64,000 bases of DNA from assembly GCF_020740795.1 (NCBI RefSeq), contig NC_067282.1, positions 149,034,858-149,098,857 on the forward strand, read 5' to 3'. This document shows, in pieces, positions 1 to 13,548 of the stretch. Below the pieces are notes generated by a model. It was given only the letters and a program-made list of their open reading frames with translations, was not told the DNA's origin and did no database searches. The DNA is from Apus apus (lineage: Eukaryota > Chordata > Aves > Apodiformes > Apodidae). Within the stretch, counting starts at the first letter, position 1; each line of letters starts with the position of its first letter. Both the position numbers and the translations under genes were made by a program.

Positions 1-3000
1 TAGCTTTAAAAGGATGCAGTTCTCTTTCCACCTTTTCCCCTCTCCGTATTACTAAAAAGCACAGACTAAGCCCTCTCTGGCAAAACTTTGCTTTTGCAGC
101 CCACAACCTAGTAAGAAAAATGTGTTTCTTTTTGTAAGAGAGTCCCAAACAAGAAGTTTTTGTTCCTGATTCTTCCAACCTTCCTGCCCTTCTAAGGCTA
201 GGTCACATCTAGTCTTGACCTGTTTGTCACTTCCTCCACTCCACCAAGCTGTAGTGAACATCTCCCATCCTAGTCATTTAGGGTTCTCTAATTAGTGACA
301 TAATAGTTAGGCAATTAATGAAGCAAACTTACATTGTAGTGAAGGATAAACATTGTTAGTGAGTCACTCTGAAGAAGGGATCCAGCGCTGCTGGAGTGGT
401 TTTTTTCCCCAGCAAGCTGCAGCTGGTTGTAACAGGGGTGTATCTTTTATATGTTCTGCCTCAGGGGAAAATTACTTCAAACAGGACTTTGCTGTGTGGC
501 TGGAGAAAACAACCATTTGTTTGCAGCTTTCCTTTCAAAGGGATGAGTCTAAAACATGTTTGCTTGCTTGAAGCTAAGTAGTACTTTCTAGACCAAGCCC
601 TTTCGCGCAGTGGCTATTTTCAAAGGAAAATCTCTGCTGGTTTTGTCCATGCAGGGCAGTCTTTGAAGGGCCTGTGTCTGTACCTCTGCCTGCGGAATGA
701 CCGGGGAGCAGTGACAGGAGCTCCTGTGTCACCAACCAGAGCCCATTTTGCTGTTACTAGTGGAAGGGACAGTGCTTTCTGACACCTCACTGATTGCTGG
801 ATGAAGGTTTTCTAGGGAGAGGCTCCAACCAGTAACACTGTATACAATCATCTTGGGTTAGCGGTTTACCTCAAAAAATTGAGGAAATCACTGAGCTCTT
901 TCAGAAGACTACCACAGCCAGAGTGGTTTTGCAGCAGCATGAGTTGGTGGGTACTACTTAAAGGTGTAGAAAAGGGAAAGTGCTGTGGCAGAGCTTGGGG
1001 GTTTTTCAGCATGGTCTCGAGTTGGCAGCAATGCTTGTGGGGATCCCAACATCCACATTCAGGGTATCCCAGCAACAACTGCAGGAGAAACCAGCATCTT
1101 ACCCACCTACATGCTTTTTCTGGAGATGTATTTATAGCCTGAAGCAGTCCAACATCCAAACTGGAAATCATCTCCTTCTTACCTTCCAAGATGTGCTTTG
1201 AATGAATTGTCAGATTTTATGCTCATGGGATTGCACCAGAAACCCCAACAGAGGGTAGAGGGGTTGCATTTCATGGAGACCCAGCCAGGAGAAAGTGAAG
1301 CACTGCACCATTTCCCACCAAGGGAGCATCACTTAAGCAATAAGCAGGTGTCTACCACCCTTGGGAAACCAATGCCAGACTGTGGATTTTGAGGGTGTGA
1401 AAGGCTTCAGGTCAGGAAGAAATGGGATTCACAACAGATGTCTTAACCTCAGTGAGTCTGATCACCTCAGCTTTTCCTCCAGTCAGCAGAGAGACAACTT
1501 TTTCTGTAGAGAGATGCAAATCAGCTAAGTTAGGTGCTCACTCTGAACCATCCTGTAAAGATTGCCTTCCTTCTTCTTTGAATTTGGCTTCTATTAATGT
1601 CCTAAGTATCACCTGAGTTCGAGATTGTACATGTTTTGTGCATTCTCTTGCATGTCACCTGGAGCAGGCTAGAATGTATTGGGATTTGAAAGATCTTCCT
1701 GTGGTTTCACTTAGTCATAGAAGTTGCTTGTGGCCTAATTCAAAGGGCCTGCAGACATGAAGAGAAGAAAAATCCAGATAAAGTTGAGTGGAAACATGGA
1801 GCAGGCCTCATGTCAACAAGGGAACTCACCATTTACAGTTTGCAAACAATAAGGAAGTGGATTATAGCACTTTTTGTGCCTGATTATTGTGCTTCAGAGA
1901 GGTTGTGACAGAGTGGCCTATTCCCTTGGGTGTCCATACAACTGTCATATCCATGGCTGCTCCTGTAAACAGGATCTCTACACAAAGGGTGGACAGAAAG
2001 GACTCATGCAAGTGAGAACACAGAGGAAGAGACACTAATTGGGCTATACACTCCTTAGGTGTCTCTTCATTGTCAAGTCATGCATTTAAGCCTGGTTATA
2101 CACTGCTAGGAAATAGCTGAATTATGCCTAGAGCTAACCTGTAAGGAAGAAGCAAACCATTGCAGTAATCCTGATACATGCTAGAGAAGGGAAGGTATCT
2201 CCAGAGGTTTTAACTTTGGCTAAATGTAAAAGCAAGGTCCACCTTGTATCTTAGATAGTAGCACTCCCGAAAGAGACTCTTGGGTCTGGCAGAGTAAGGA
2301 AAGGCAACAGATGCCACATGGGGAGAATAGCAACTGCTCATGAACTTGAGGCATTCTCAGTGATTGACACAGAAGGAAACTTTAAGCCCACCTAGTGTGA
2401 CATTCTGCAGACACTGGTTTCAGATTTCCAGGTATCTCTGCGATGAATCACCAAACTGGTGTCTGACTGCAGCTTTCCTTCAAGAACAGTTCCTGTTTGG
2501 CTATAAAAACTGAAACAAATGGAACTTTTTCCTGGTTAGGCCACATTCACAGGTTTCTGCAAAGTCCACACTCTGCTTGACACCACACACTGTGCTGAAG
2601 CCACAGCAGCTCTCACAGGGTATGTCAGAGGAGAAGTGGGACCTCTTGCCCCATGACCTGTGCCACAGTTCCCACCTGCAGATCTCTACAGCATGTTCAA
2701 CCTCTGGTGGGAAAGGCTTACTGTCCAGTTCAGCTGAGATGCAAAAAGCAGATCCCATGACTGTACATGGCTTAAACATTGCTGAGATTTTTCCTCTAGC
2801 TGTCATAGAAAATCTCCACAGAAGGAAGAACTGAGACGTGTAGTCAAAGAAAATGGGGGAGCATTTCCAGCTGTCCAGAAGGTAGTCAGGATGCATAAGG
2901 TGCATTTCCGGCAGTCACAGCTCCTGTCACAGTCTGGTTTTCATCCAAACTAAAAGGGATCTAGGACTTTACAGGGGGAGAAAACAGAATTTCCAGGGAA

Positions 3001-6000
3001 GTGAGAAGATCCTTTATGAGTCCCTCTGGAACATGCATTAGCTAGCTCAGCCACATGCAGTGAAAAGGATCCCACCTAGTCCACCTCCACTGTATCATCT
3101 ACCCTGCTCTAAAAATAGCCTCTTACCGCTGAAAGGACTCAATTTCTGCTCTCAGTCCAGGTTTTTTTCCTGTCCTCACTTTGTGCAGTGCTGTTGTCTG
3201 TTCTGGCTGTGCAGAGTGAAAGGGCCATCCATGCTGACCAGCAGAGGGAATAAACTCTTAAACAAAACATGCTGCCTTGCAGTGAGCAACACACCTTGTT
3301 CTTCTCAGATTTCCATTTTAGTCTTCAGTTAAGCTGGGTAACTTTTCTACTTACCCAACTTAATTGGAGCTTTGCAGGTACAAAAATATTTGCTCTGTCA
3401 GGGCATGGAGCAGCCATTGTTTGCCACAGCCTAAATTCCTTGCAAATGTTTTCTTGTATCTTCTTATTCTCACCTCCTTTGGCTAAACCACAGCACAATA
3501 ACCCTTTGTAACGCAAACACCTTGGTATGACATGTTAGGATCTGTTCCACTGAGCCAATTTAGCAGGAAAGCATGCTTGTAACTGTGTAATTGAACTGTG
3601 CTGATATGCATGTGCCAGGGAACATTAACTTCTCCTAAATTCTCAATGGTTTCACATTCATGGTATTTTTCCAGATGGATTTTAGCTGAAACTGTATCTT
3701 TAATGTCCCTAAGATACAGCACAGCAACCTATAAACTTCTTGAGCTCCACAGAGCATTGGGTGGAAAACCATTTGCTGTGCCAGGTTTCTCCACTAAGTA
3801 TTTCTCCTGACAGTGGCATGTTGAAAAACCATGTAACTGTGAGATCTGAGGGTTACAGTGTTTTCGGAAAGGAAAAATAGTGTTGCGAGCATAGGTTAAC
3901 CTGAAGTGATTGATTTACTTAAGCTTTAAGCAGTCATGCTGAAACTTTGGATAAATGTTTATTTAACATTGAAAATGTGTTGTTCATTTTCATGACACAA
4001 CAAACAGAGTGTCTGTGCTTGCTTGGACATGGCAAAGTTAGCTACGTTTTCTGCTTTCAAAAAAATAGCCCTACTATTAGGGAAGAATAGGAAAAATTAC
4101 TTTGCCAATGAATGGGATAAGATTTCAGGTTAGTCTCCCATTTATGGCTTTGTTTGAGAGGCTGAGAAAGGGATTGTCCCAAACAAAATGAAAGATACTA
4201 AAAAGCATTCATGGGTAAAGCCCAGTTACTCTCTATAGGCCTGGCCTAATATGCATTAATCCACTTCTGATTTGAATGTCAATGTGATTAAACAAAGCAT
4301 TTATTCTGGAAGGGGGATGTTTGAGCCTTATCCATCTCCCTCTTGCCTGTTCTTGCCCAAGCTCCAGGTTTGGAGCAGGATAGCTGGGGTGTCCCCCTTC
4401 ATGCCATCAATCTGGGAGTGTGCAGCAGTATCAGCCTGCCAGCAGGATCAGAAGTTTTCTTGCACTTTGAAGGCACCAGCAAGCATTCAGCAGCAGCTCC
4501 ACATTGACTTGCTGTGGAATGGGAAGGTCTGTGACACTGGAGAATACAGGCAGTGAATTTACTACTGAGAAATGCAGTTATGGCTTTTTGGTGCTTTCCA
4601 TAAGGCAAAGAGATGTCAGGTCAAGGTAGAATGACATACTGCTGTCAGGGGACAGGCAGGGGTCAGTGGTGCTGGTACCTGTTAGGATGAACACTAAAGC
4701 ATCTACCAGCTTGGAGGGATTTTAGGAAGCTGACCTAGGGAACTAGAAGATCATTTTCCAGGATCAGCAGGGCCAGAGTCCCCCATGAAATCAAGCCCTC
4801 TAGACATGATGAAACGTGGACACATGCCAAGGCCCAGAGTAAAAAGTACTCTTTTGACTTTACACTTTCCCTGTTTCCTTCAGGATGGATAGAAACTGTC
4901 TCTGAAAAACACTGTCATGCCTGGGGAAATTAGAAATCTTACCTTCCTCTGGCTGCTAGAAAATTGCAAGATTGTTCATAACAGGACAATTCCTACACCA
5001 TTTTGGAGCAAGAAAGTTGCACAGCAGGTGCTTAAGGCTACAGAGTTGGTCAGTGATTGCACTGGATCCAAATGTTCCCACCTCAGATCTTTATTTCTTT
5101 GCTCATAGGGACCAACCCAAATAGCAGCAGTTGTTACCTCTTTGGAAAAGCCAGCCTCTTATATCACTGATTTTAAAACCAGGGTCCATGAGTGGGTTGC
5201 TTTCAAAAGATGCATGAAAAAGAACAAAGGTGACTCTGAACTGACAGCCTAAGTTCCTTAGAAGGACATCTGCACTTGTCTTGGTAGTGTTTTCAGAGAT
5301 CTCCACATCAAAAAAGTTGAAAACCAAAGTCCTTGAGACATTTCCAGTTATATTGGCTATCAAATCCAGATGACAGATGTCCTTGTTCCTTCTTTTCTAT
5401 AGAGAGCACTTTCCTGAAGGAAAAAAAAAAAAGGGTAGCCGAAATTAAGGTGTCTGCAATAAATCCAGTAAATCCTTTTTCACTTTATATAAGACCCATC
5501 TCTCCATTTATGCCATTTTACATTTATTAGAAGCTGCATGAGATTCACTTAATGAGTAAGTAGAGCAGAGCACAGCTAGTGCCTCAGGGGATTATTCTGA
5601 AGTTCTTATTCAGGCAAAACTCTGATGACGTCATTGAGCCATTTCACCATGCAAGGATTTCAGCAGTGGGCTCTATCGGATTAAATACAACTTTGCCTAA
5701 GATTTTACTCTCCAAAATTATAGTAATCTCAGTCCCTGGACCTTTTGGTTCCAACTAGGGTGCAGAACAGTGCCAGTTTAATGGCATAATCATACCAAAT
5801 ATCATCTGACCTGCACACTATGTGCTTGTCTTATTGTGGTACCAAACTGGCTGCCAAAAGGCTCGTGCTTTTGACCACATGTCCTCTTTCGTAAGAATAT
5901 GGCAATTATGGTAAGATTTGGACTAGTTCTCCATTAATCATTTGCAATTCATACTTCACTTATATAACAACTGCTATGGGTCTTCTGGTTTTGGTGTTTG

Positions 6001-7384
6001 TTGTTTTACTTCGTAATTTCTCAACTCTATAGGTAATTTTGAGGGTTTAGGACAATTATTTTTTTTTTCTTCCTAAATGTGCAACTCATGGGTTTGGTTT
6101 TTCAAGAGGAAAGAGAGAAGATAAATTACCCTAATATGACCTCTTTGATATCAGAGAAATGCATTCTCCAAAGTGCAACATGGTTTTACAGAAAGATTAT
6201 CCAAACTAGGACAGGGACATGGAATCTTGAGAGGAGGGAGAGGGATTGGGTAGAGATGAGCCTGCCTTTTATAAGTGTGCACTCTGCTTAGTGGAGGGAA
6301 CATTGTCAGCAATTCATGAGCTATTCATCAGGTCAAAAGCAGTAAGAAAGAAGAATGATATGGTTCAGTGGTCAGTCAGGCAGATCATCAGTCTTTCCAT
6401 AATCCAAGCTGCACAGAGTCTCTATTTTTGTCTCCATTCTGAATTTTAATAGATATTCATTTGTACGCACTTATTTAATCTTGTTACCACATCCCCACCC
6501 TTGTACCAAAGATCTCCAGGAAAAAAAAGTTGTTGTTGTTTTTTTAATGTGCACAAACTCAGACTGAGATGGAGGAGGAAAACAAACTGCAAAGCCCAGA
6601 AGCCCTGAAAGTGAATATTTAAAGCAAGCTTTGCTAGGCACAAACCTCAGTGATTTTGGGCAGGCTTTGAAAAAAACTGTATTTTTCAGCAGTCTGGTCT
6701 CATTGGCATATAACTCCAAAATTGTGTCATCTGAGATATTTTCTAGATGAAAAATTAAATGTGTTTGATTTTTTTTTTTCAAGGGAGTTTAAATGAAACC
6801 CTATCACCCCAAACTCTGGAAATTTGGAGTAAGGCAGGGGAACACAGACCTTGCAAATCAAATAAATAGGAAAAGTCAGTCCTCCTAAATCCCAGCTAAA
6901 CTCCAGTGTTTACTGGGCTAAAGTCTTGGAAACATTCCTTCAGAGAAGATAAATCTCTTGAGTTTGGGGCTTGTCCTGATCTATGTTGTAATATGATGAG
7001 AGCATTGTAAGGTAATAAGAACAGGCATGCTAATGCAGTAGTTAAATAATGCCTACAATTCCCAAGGACACTAGTGCAGGAGTCTCTCGTCCATTGAAAG
7101 TACAGGTCGGGCTGATGGATGAGAGCATTGTAGTGTCTCCCACAGCCTTATTCGTTACCAAGTCATAGAGAAACAGAGAATAGTTTATGTGTGAGCAGCC
7201 TTCAGAAGGTTGCCTGACCCGACCCCCCTCCGCTGCCCCCATTCAAAGCGAGGCCAGTCTTGTGATAAGATGGCAGCTGGGTCAGCACCGCCAAGGACAA
7301 GAGTGTCCATCAAAGTAGGTAACAGAGGCCTTGATCTGAAATCTGATCTGGCTGCCAAGAGGGTCTACTGAAAAGGATTTTAAT
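1..7384. other. Intergenic, no gene recognised
   Basis: Unique-looking AT-rich sequence with short A/T runs. Open frames on both strands are short, overlap each other and match nothing recognisable. The only site singled out is the CRE near 5.63 kb. Confidence 0.75.
5626..5633. promoter_or_regulatory. Full palindromic CRE (TGACGTCA)
   Basis: The sequence GATGACGTCATT contains the complete CREB/ATF consensus. It is isolated, with no promoter context visible. CpG-containing CREs decay fast when unused, so survival may mean either function or chance. Confidence 0.35.
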
Positions 7385-7610
7385 CAGTGCAAAGGCTCAC
7401 ATTGACTTCTGTGGGAGCTGGGTCAGACACCAGCTCAGTGAGACTGGCTGCCACAGTCAAACTATGGGATAAATACAACCAGACTTTTGTTGGCAGCATT
7501 CAAGGCGCCAGATTGTGTTCTCTCCTGTATTGGTGTCTATCCAAAATAACTCCATTCACGTCACTAGAGCAATTCCCTACTTGTTCCTGTGTAATTAAGA
7601 GAAGAATCTT
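7385..7610. repeat. Old amniote interspersed repeat (CATTGACTTC-type)
   Basis: The segment GCAAAGGCTCACATTGACTT with CTGTGGGAGCTGGGTCAGAC, and later 'GCCAGATTGTGTTCTC', 'TGGTGTCTATCCAAAATAAC', TCCATTCACGTCACTAGAGC and 'CCTGTGTAATTAAGAG', follows an ancient repeat common in turtle, crocodile and bird DNA. Its typical text contains 'TCCCATTGACTTCAATGGGA' and 'ACACCAGTGTAAATC'. I do not know its database name with certainty. It is heavily diverged. Confidence 0.55.
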
Positions 7611-10600
7611 TCCCACTGGGTTGGTGAAATCACTCAGCATTCAGGCTATGGATAAGCTGTACATATTCGTCACTGTCGGCAAGAAAAGATTTAGGATCCT
7701 TTGCAGGACTCAGTGTTTTTCTGTGAGCTTCCAGGTTGCAGTCATAAAATTGTAAAGGTTGCTAATTAAGACTTCTCAAAAATTAACCTCACCTGTGTTG
7801 CAAGACTCTTGGCTAGCTTTGCAATTCTGCCCAGTTTGGGGGTACCAAAGTTTTCACAGCCCATTTGCAAAATTATGAGACATATTGACTACACGGGTCC
7901 TGATACTCTACTGGAAACTCTGCTGCAGCAAAGATACAAGCCTGTGTCCATCTCTGACTGAGCAGTAACTACTAGGGAAGGAGCAGAAGAGGTCTGTGCT
8001 TCCCATGTCTCCCATTAAGGCTTTTATTCTGTGATACCATGTAGTGATGCTGTGATCCACAAGGAAATTTTTAAAAATCAGAAACTTCTAAGCAAATACA
8101 AAATTACAAGCAGAGCTAACTGCATCCCAGCTAATGAAATCACTCAGAGACACTGTCCCCTGAGGAAAAATCTGAGAGGAATAAGTAAGAGAGGAAAGCT
8201 GGAAATATCAGAGGAAAATTTGGAAAGGGAACAAAAAGACAAATACAATTTAGAACTCGATAGAAGATTTCTCAAATACTACTGTACATGCTATGAACAC
8301 AGTGTAGCATCAATGCCGTTGTGGATGACAAAAGTGCTGAGCATGTTTGGCAACATAGAATTTGAAATTAATGCTTCTTTAAAAAGAAATCCATCACCCA
8401 AGAGAAACTGCATGTAGTCTTCATTTACAATACCTTGGAGATCACAAGAGAAACTTCTGCTACAACCTACAGACTAGATATTTTTGCTAGCTTATTTGTG
8501 TCATAAAGGAGAAGGTAGAATAAGCAAGTAGACGATCTGATCCAAAAGGGAAGCACAACTGTGACTGTAGCAGTGGGAGAGATGTTTAAGAACGGGACAC
8601 TCATATGACTTCCCTGACAGCAACCCATCTTGACCAGGGTCTCACCTGAGCAGCCGGGGTGAGTAAAATCTGAGTCCCTGGGATGTGAGATGAGCAGTGT
8701 TAACCTATGAGAGCAAATGCCACAAAACAGAAAGCAAAGGCCCATTCAAATGATAAATTTTTTGGTAGCTCTCAGAAGCACCCACTTTTTGTCCTGAAAG
8801 AGATACCCATGGCTCTTATCAGAGATATGTGCTGTATCTTTTACCTGCAATGGAAAATTTAAACAGAGCAGTCTTTGACTGCAAGGTTAGCTGCACAGCA
8901 GCATGGAGTTTAGTCCTGCACTACCCAGGAGCCATACTCAGTGCTCCCTCCCGGTCACCTTAATCAGCTACTTGCAGAGATCACACATTTCTATATATGT
9001 ATGTTTGCTTTCAGGAGACAAGCCACCCCACTGTGTGCATGGAGTTAGGAAATACTTCTGTATCTAGGAAGACAAGTGGCTACATCCATGGTGACTCACT
9101 TTTCTTCATCTGGTGTAATAAGGCCTAACAAGGTTGCTCCTGTACCTGATGTTTAGCTTCATGAATACCCCTTCTCTCCTAATTAATATGAGCATCCCAG
9201 TATAGAGGTGCTCCTAAACATCAACACGCAGGGGATCCTGTGAACAAGGTGCATAGTCATGTTCCTTAAGGCTTCATGAGTAGCAGGTGAGAAGAATCTA
9301 CAAACCAATGTTAGAAGCAAACCCTTTATAAAACTCTTCCTTTTTGGACATATGCACTGGGTAGTTGCACTTCACCTGAAGACCTTAGTTAACAAAAACA
9401 CAGTCAACATCTCAAGTTCTGAGTTGATGTTTTTTCTTGCTAATTGTTTTGCATTAGGGCCAAGTTCTGTTTCAAATCTCATTGCACTTCTTTAAACTTT
9501 CCTAAGACATCATGTGTCGGCATAATCCCATAATTGTTTGGACTACTCCTTAAAACATCAGAACACCTAATACTCCATAATTTAAACTAAAAATATTTTT
9601 GTGTGAGAAAAAAGAATGAGCATCACCAGAAGAATAAACCTGCCATTAGTTGTGTGAATTATTTTCCATCCCAAGGTTTAAAGTGTATCATTGGTCTAAC
9701 CTTGCAGTAGGCTCAACAAGAGCACCTGAGATGTTCATAAGTGAGTAATAAGCACCTTCTAATTTTTCAGGATCAAGCTACTTTTGTCCTGATTTGTGAA
9801 GGTTCTGCCCAGCTGAAAAATTCTCCATTTTCAGCTGGATTTTCAGGGGCTTGCAAAAAGTCAAAGTCAGTGGTTTCACTGTTAGATGCAAAATAATGAT
9901 CACTTTTTCATACCCTGGTATACTTGACTGACTTAAGAAGACAGGAGACGTCCATGACAGAAGTTGGAGCTGAGCCCAGGTGAGCAGATTCATAGTTCAT
10001 ATGCCACCTTACGATGCAATACCTCTCCAACTTAGCGCATCTTCTTTCTTATTGAGGTTTTAGGGTTGTATCATAGCCTTGCTGACCTGTTGCCTTGCTG
10101 ACCAACTGGTCAGCAACAATTTTATTTCAAAGCGTATGCTGTAATTGTTCAGTGAATTGTATGGATGAAACATCATCTTTCACCTTCCAACTAGTATAAT
10201 CAAGCAAGGAATCAGGCACACACAATTCCCAATTCTCCTTAACTTCTTCCAAGTACTCTGCCTTGAACATGGAGCTCTTCTGGAAGCTCACCAGGTTTCA
10301 GGCACATGTCTGAGGTTGTCCTTGCTTTGTTCGTTTTGGTGTTACACTGACACTTTAACCTGGAATTTATTTCCCTCTTCAGTAGTAGAAGGATGCTGAA
10401 AAAACCCCACACAGGAGTTATGTTCTTATTTAACTCTCTACAGATGTCGTAGTAGTCATAATAGGTAAAGAATGTATCTCCTGGCTTCACTCTGAGCTGT
10501 AGCAAATGGCTTTGACCCACATCCTCATAAATTAGGATGTAAGAAGAAACTTACCCAACTACACCTTACAATTGTAATAAAAATCAGACCCCTGCCATGT

Positions 10601-13317
10601 AACAGCTCTATTTATCCTCTGTGATATTGTTTTGTGCCTTTCAATTATAGCCATGGACATAATGATCAAATTACACAGAAATTTTATGTGAGGGCTGGGT
10701 TTGTCCAGTTATTCATAAATAAGAGGATTTGCTTTTCATACTTTGGTATAATTTCATTCATGTCTGAATTGTATACTCTGCTAACAATGCAGAAATGGCC
10801 AAACAATTTCCCTTAGAAGTACTGTGCTGCCACATGACTCTTTTCTCCCATCAGTAAAGGTTTATTGTGTTATTAGCATAGTTCCAGCTCAGAAAATTTT
10901 TTCAGCTCATGTCTTGGAGGCTTCTTGCTTTCCTACATCAAATAACAGATACAAGGAACATGATTATTTAACAATCGGTCTTCTTTCTAGTTTATGGATT
11001 TCTTATAAGACATCCTCAGATGTCACAGAAGCTGGTGATGAAAGCAGATTGTCTGCCTATAGAAAATGAACAAGTTAGCTAAGCATAGGAAACTGTCTAC
11101 CTGGTTAAAACAATGAAGAAGTTCTAGCTTAAGGGCCAAAGAAGCTTGAGAAGCATGGGACTAGACCATTTGAATTTTGCTTCCCTGACAAGGCTCATTA
11201 ATGCATAAGGACATTTGTCTAATAAATGTACAGTGCAGAGGGGCTGCATTCGTGGGGATTTTCCTGGCATTGTGGAAGGATTCAGTAATTTCTACCAACC
11301 TTGGTTTTGCCCCCTGGGAAAGTGAGGAGAAAGCTGTGGAAGCTCCTCAGCCTTGCCAGGTCCCGCCTCCCACCGAGTGTGTGGCCTCTTGCCCAACAGG
11401 CATGTTACACTGCTTGCTCTGCAGCGTGGCATCTACCTCAGAGCACTGCCAAATTTGGTAACGACAGGCAAAACCCGTCTGGCTTTCGCTCAGGTTCTAA
11501 GCAGAAGGCATAGATAGGGCCCTTCAAATGCAGAGTTTGGACAACCTGACCAGATTTTAAGTCAAGAGGTTTCCTCAAGTGGAAGGAGAAACTCGTCACT
11601 TCGGCTTTTCAGCAAGTTGGGCTCTATGGGAGGCAGAATTTCAATTAAAATGTTAGGTTTGTACCCACCTCAAAGGCAAAGCTGCAGAATCCACAAGGGG
11701 ACTAGTTTATGTGACCACAGAGCACAACTTGGCCTTCCCCCATTCTTGAAGGATTTTTACATGGTAACACTTTTTAATTTCCTACTTATGTGTGGGGAGA
11801 GAAGACTGACTCTAAAGCTGTGTTCTGACTAGATGGTGAACATCTTGCAAGCCTAGCTTACAAATACTGCTCTGAAACCCTGCATGTGCATAAATTATCC
11901 CACAATCATTACAAGGACCTGTTACATCATCAAAGGAATTAGTAGCATTGAAGTAAGTAGAGAATGGCAGGGCTTGACTCCCAGCTTCTATATACCCCAC
12001 CTTTTGTGGTTCTGAGATGTTCAGCTGAGGGGGATCTGCTCTGTTCTCAGTAAAACCCTGCCCACCTACTCAGTGGAGTATATTAGTGAGCTTGGTCACT
12101 GGGGTGCCAGAGCTTAAGGACAGGCAAGTTGTTCTTACCAGTGTTTCCCTATGAACCAGACAGTACTGAAAAACTACCATTTGCTGTATTTGCTGTACAG
12201 TTCCGAGTATCTCCTAACAGGGTATGACTAAACCCAGTCAACAGCTAACCTGTGCAGTGACAGGGTTTGTGCTCTGTGCTGCCAAAGGATCTGTTTACCA
12301 AATCGATTGTCACATCAGCTTGGAAGAGAATTACTAATGCTTTTAATGATTAGTTTATCTTCCTGATCAGTGCTCAGTTACAGTTAGAGCATAACATTTT
12401 CTCAGTAGCAATTTCACTACTTACATATATTCCAATACTGTCCTTATTACTTAATTGACATGTATGCACTTATTTTACTATAGGAGTTTGGTTCTGGTTT
12501 TAAGAGAAAGATAACAAACGTAAACTCAGCTGAAAGCCCATTGAAGCCAAGGAGCAGACATCAGTCTTGAGTTTGGCCTTCAGTCTGTGATATTAAGGAA
12601 AGAGGCCACAAGACAAATTGTTGATATATGTGCCTGCTAAATGGTATTTTCACCTCAAAGCATACTTGAATCTTAGAAGAACGCAACTATTTCAGCTTTC
12701 TTGGATGATGTGCCAATGGTACAGCCTGAGGCTAACATGGATCATATCCTTCTTTTAGTTATTCCAGCACAATTTTATTGACTCAATGTGTTCAATGTCT
12801 CCCTCCTATCACCCTCATTAAGAAGAACTGTCACAGATTCTGGATTATAGTTTTCTGAACCAAATCCTTACCAGAGGAAAACTAGAATGAATTGCCTGAA
12901 TACTCAGGCTCCATCTATGAGCTTCAGATCTTGCTGCATACCTACAATGTCTTGTTGTTTCTTTAGGATTACATCAGTGTAGCCTGAGAACAGCCAACGT
13001 AAGGAGAAAACTGGCATCGCTGTTTGCTCAACCGCATGCCACAAAAATCACTCTATCATATGTTAGGTGAACAAAAATGGAGAAGACTAAGGAGACATTT
13101 ACTGTCTACAGCAAAAAGAGGAAAAAATAAGAATATATTGCTTAATAGCTACAGGAGTATGTACGGATGCATAATATATAATACGTACACTATATAAACA
13201 CACACATGCAAAATGATTAATTAATTGCAGATGGAATACAGTAAGTTCAGTCTTCTGAGAGTTACACAGTAATATACAACACCACCACCACAGTCTCCAA
13301 GCCACGAATCCACCACC
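7611..13317. other. Intergenic, no gene recognised
   Basis: No coding sequence, RNA gene or young repeat is seen. A 128-codon frame at 8,031-8,417 has no recognisable domain. Around 9,460-9,500 the text GGGCCAAGTTCTGTTTC faintly recalls the old amniote repeat class. Confidence 0.7.
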
Positions 13318-13548
13318 CACATCCAACTAAGGGCTTCTTAAATCATTATGCCAAATTGTAATGCAAACAGTGTACAGAAGGAGGAACAAAGAAAATAATT
13401 GACGTGTCTACCCTAAGGGTCTTCTGAAGATTAGAGAGAGAAGCCCCAGGGCTGGCATGTTATTTTCTTTGTTCTTTATCCTTTTGCTGGTTGTTTGCAT
13501 TAATTTTGGCACTGGGTGATTTAAAGCACCCTTAGTTTTGATGGATGC
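13318..13548. repeat. Long imperfect inverted repeat (palindromic element) with POU- and SOX-like motifs
   Basis: The left arm (13,318-13,398) and right arm (13,460-13,548) are inverted copies around a 61-base spacer. Exact shared blocks in order from the outer end are AACTAAGGG or its near match, TTAAATCA, TGCCAAA, TAATGCAAACA, and the 15-mer GAACAAAGAAAATAA (13,384-13,398 versus 13,460-13,474). Short indels separate the blocks. About 50 of ~85 arm positions sit in exact blocks, far beyond chance. It may be an ancient foldback/MITE-like DNA element or a conserved regulatory element that arose from one. No protein is encoded. Confidence 0.8.
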
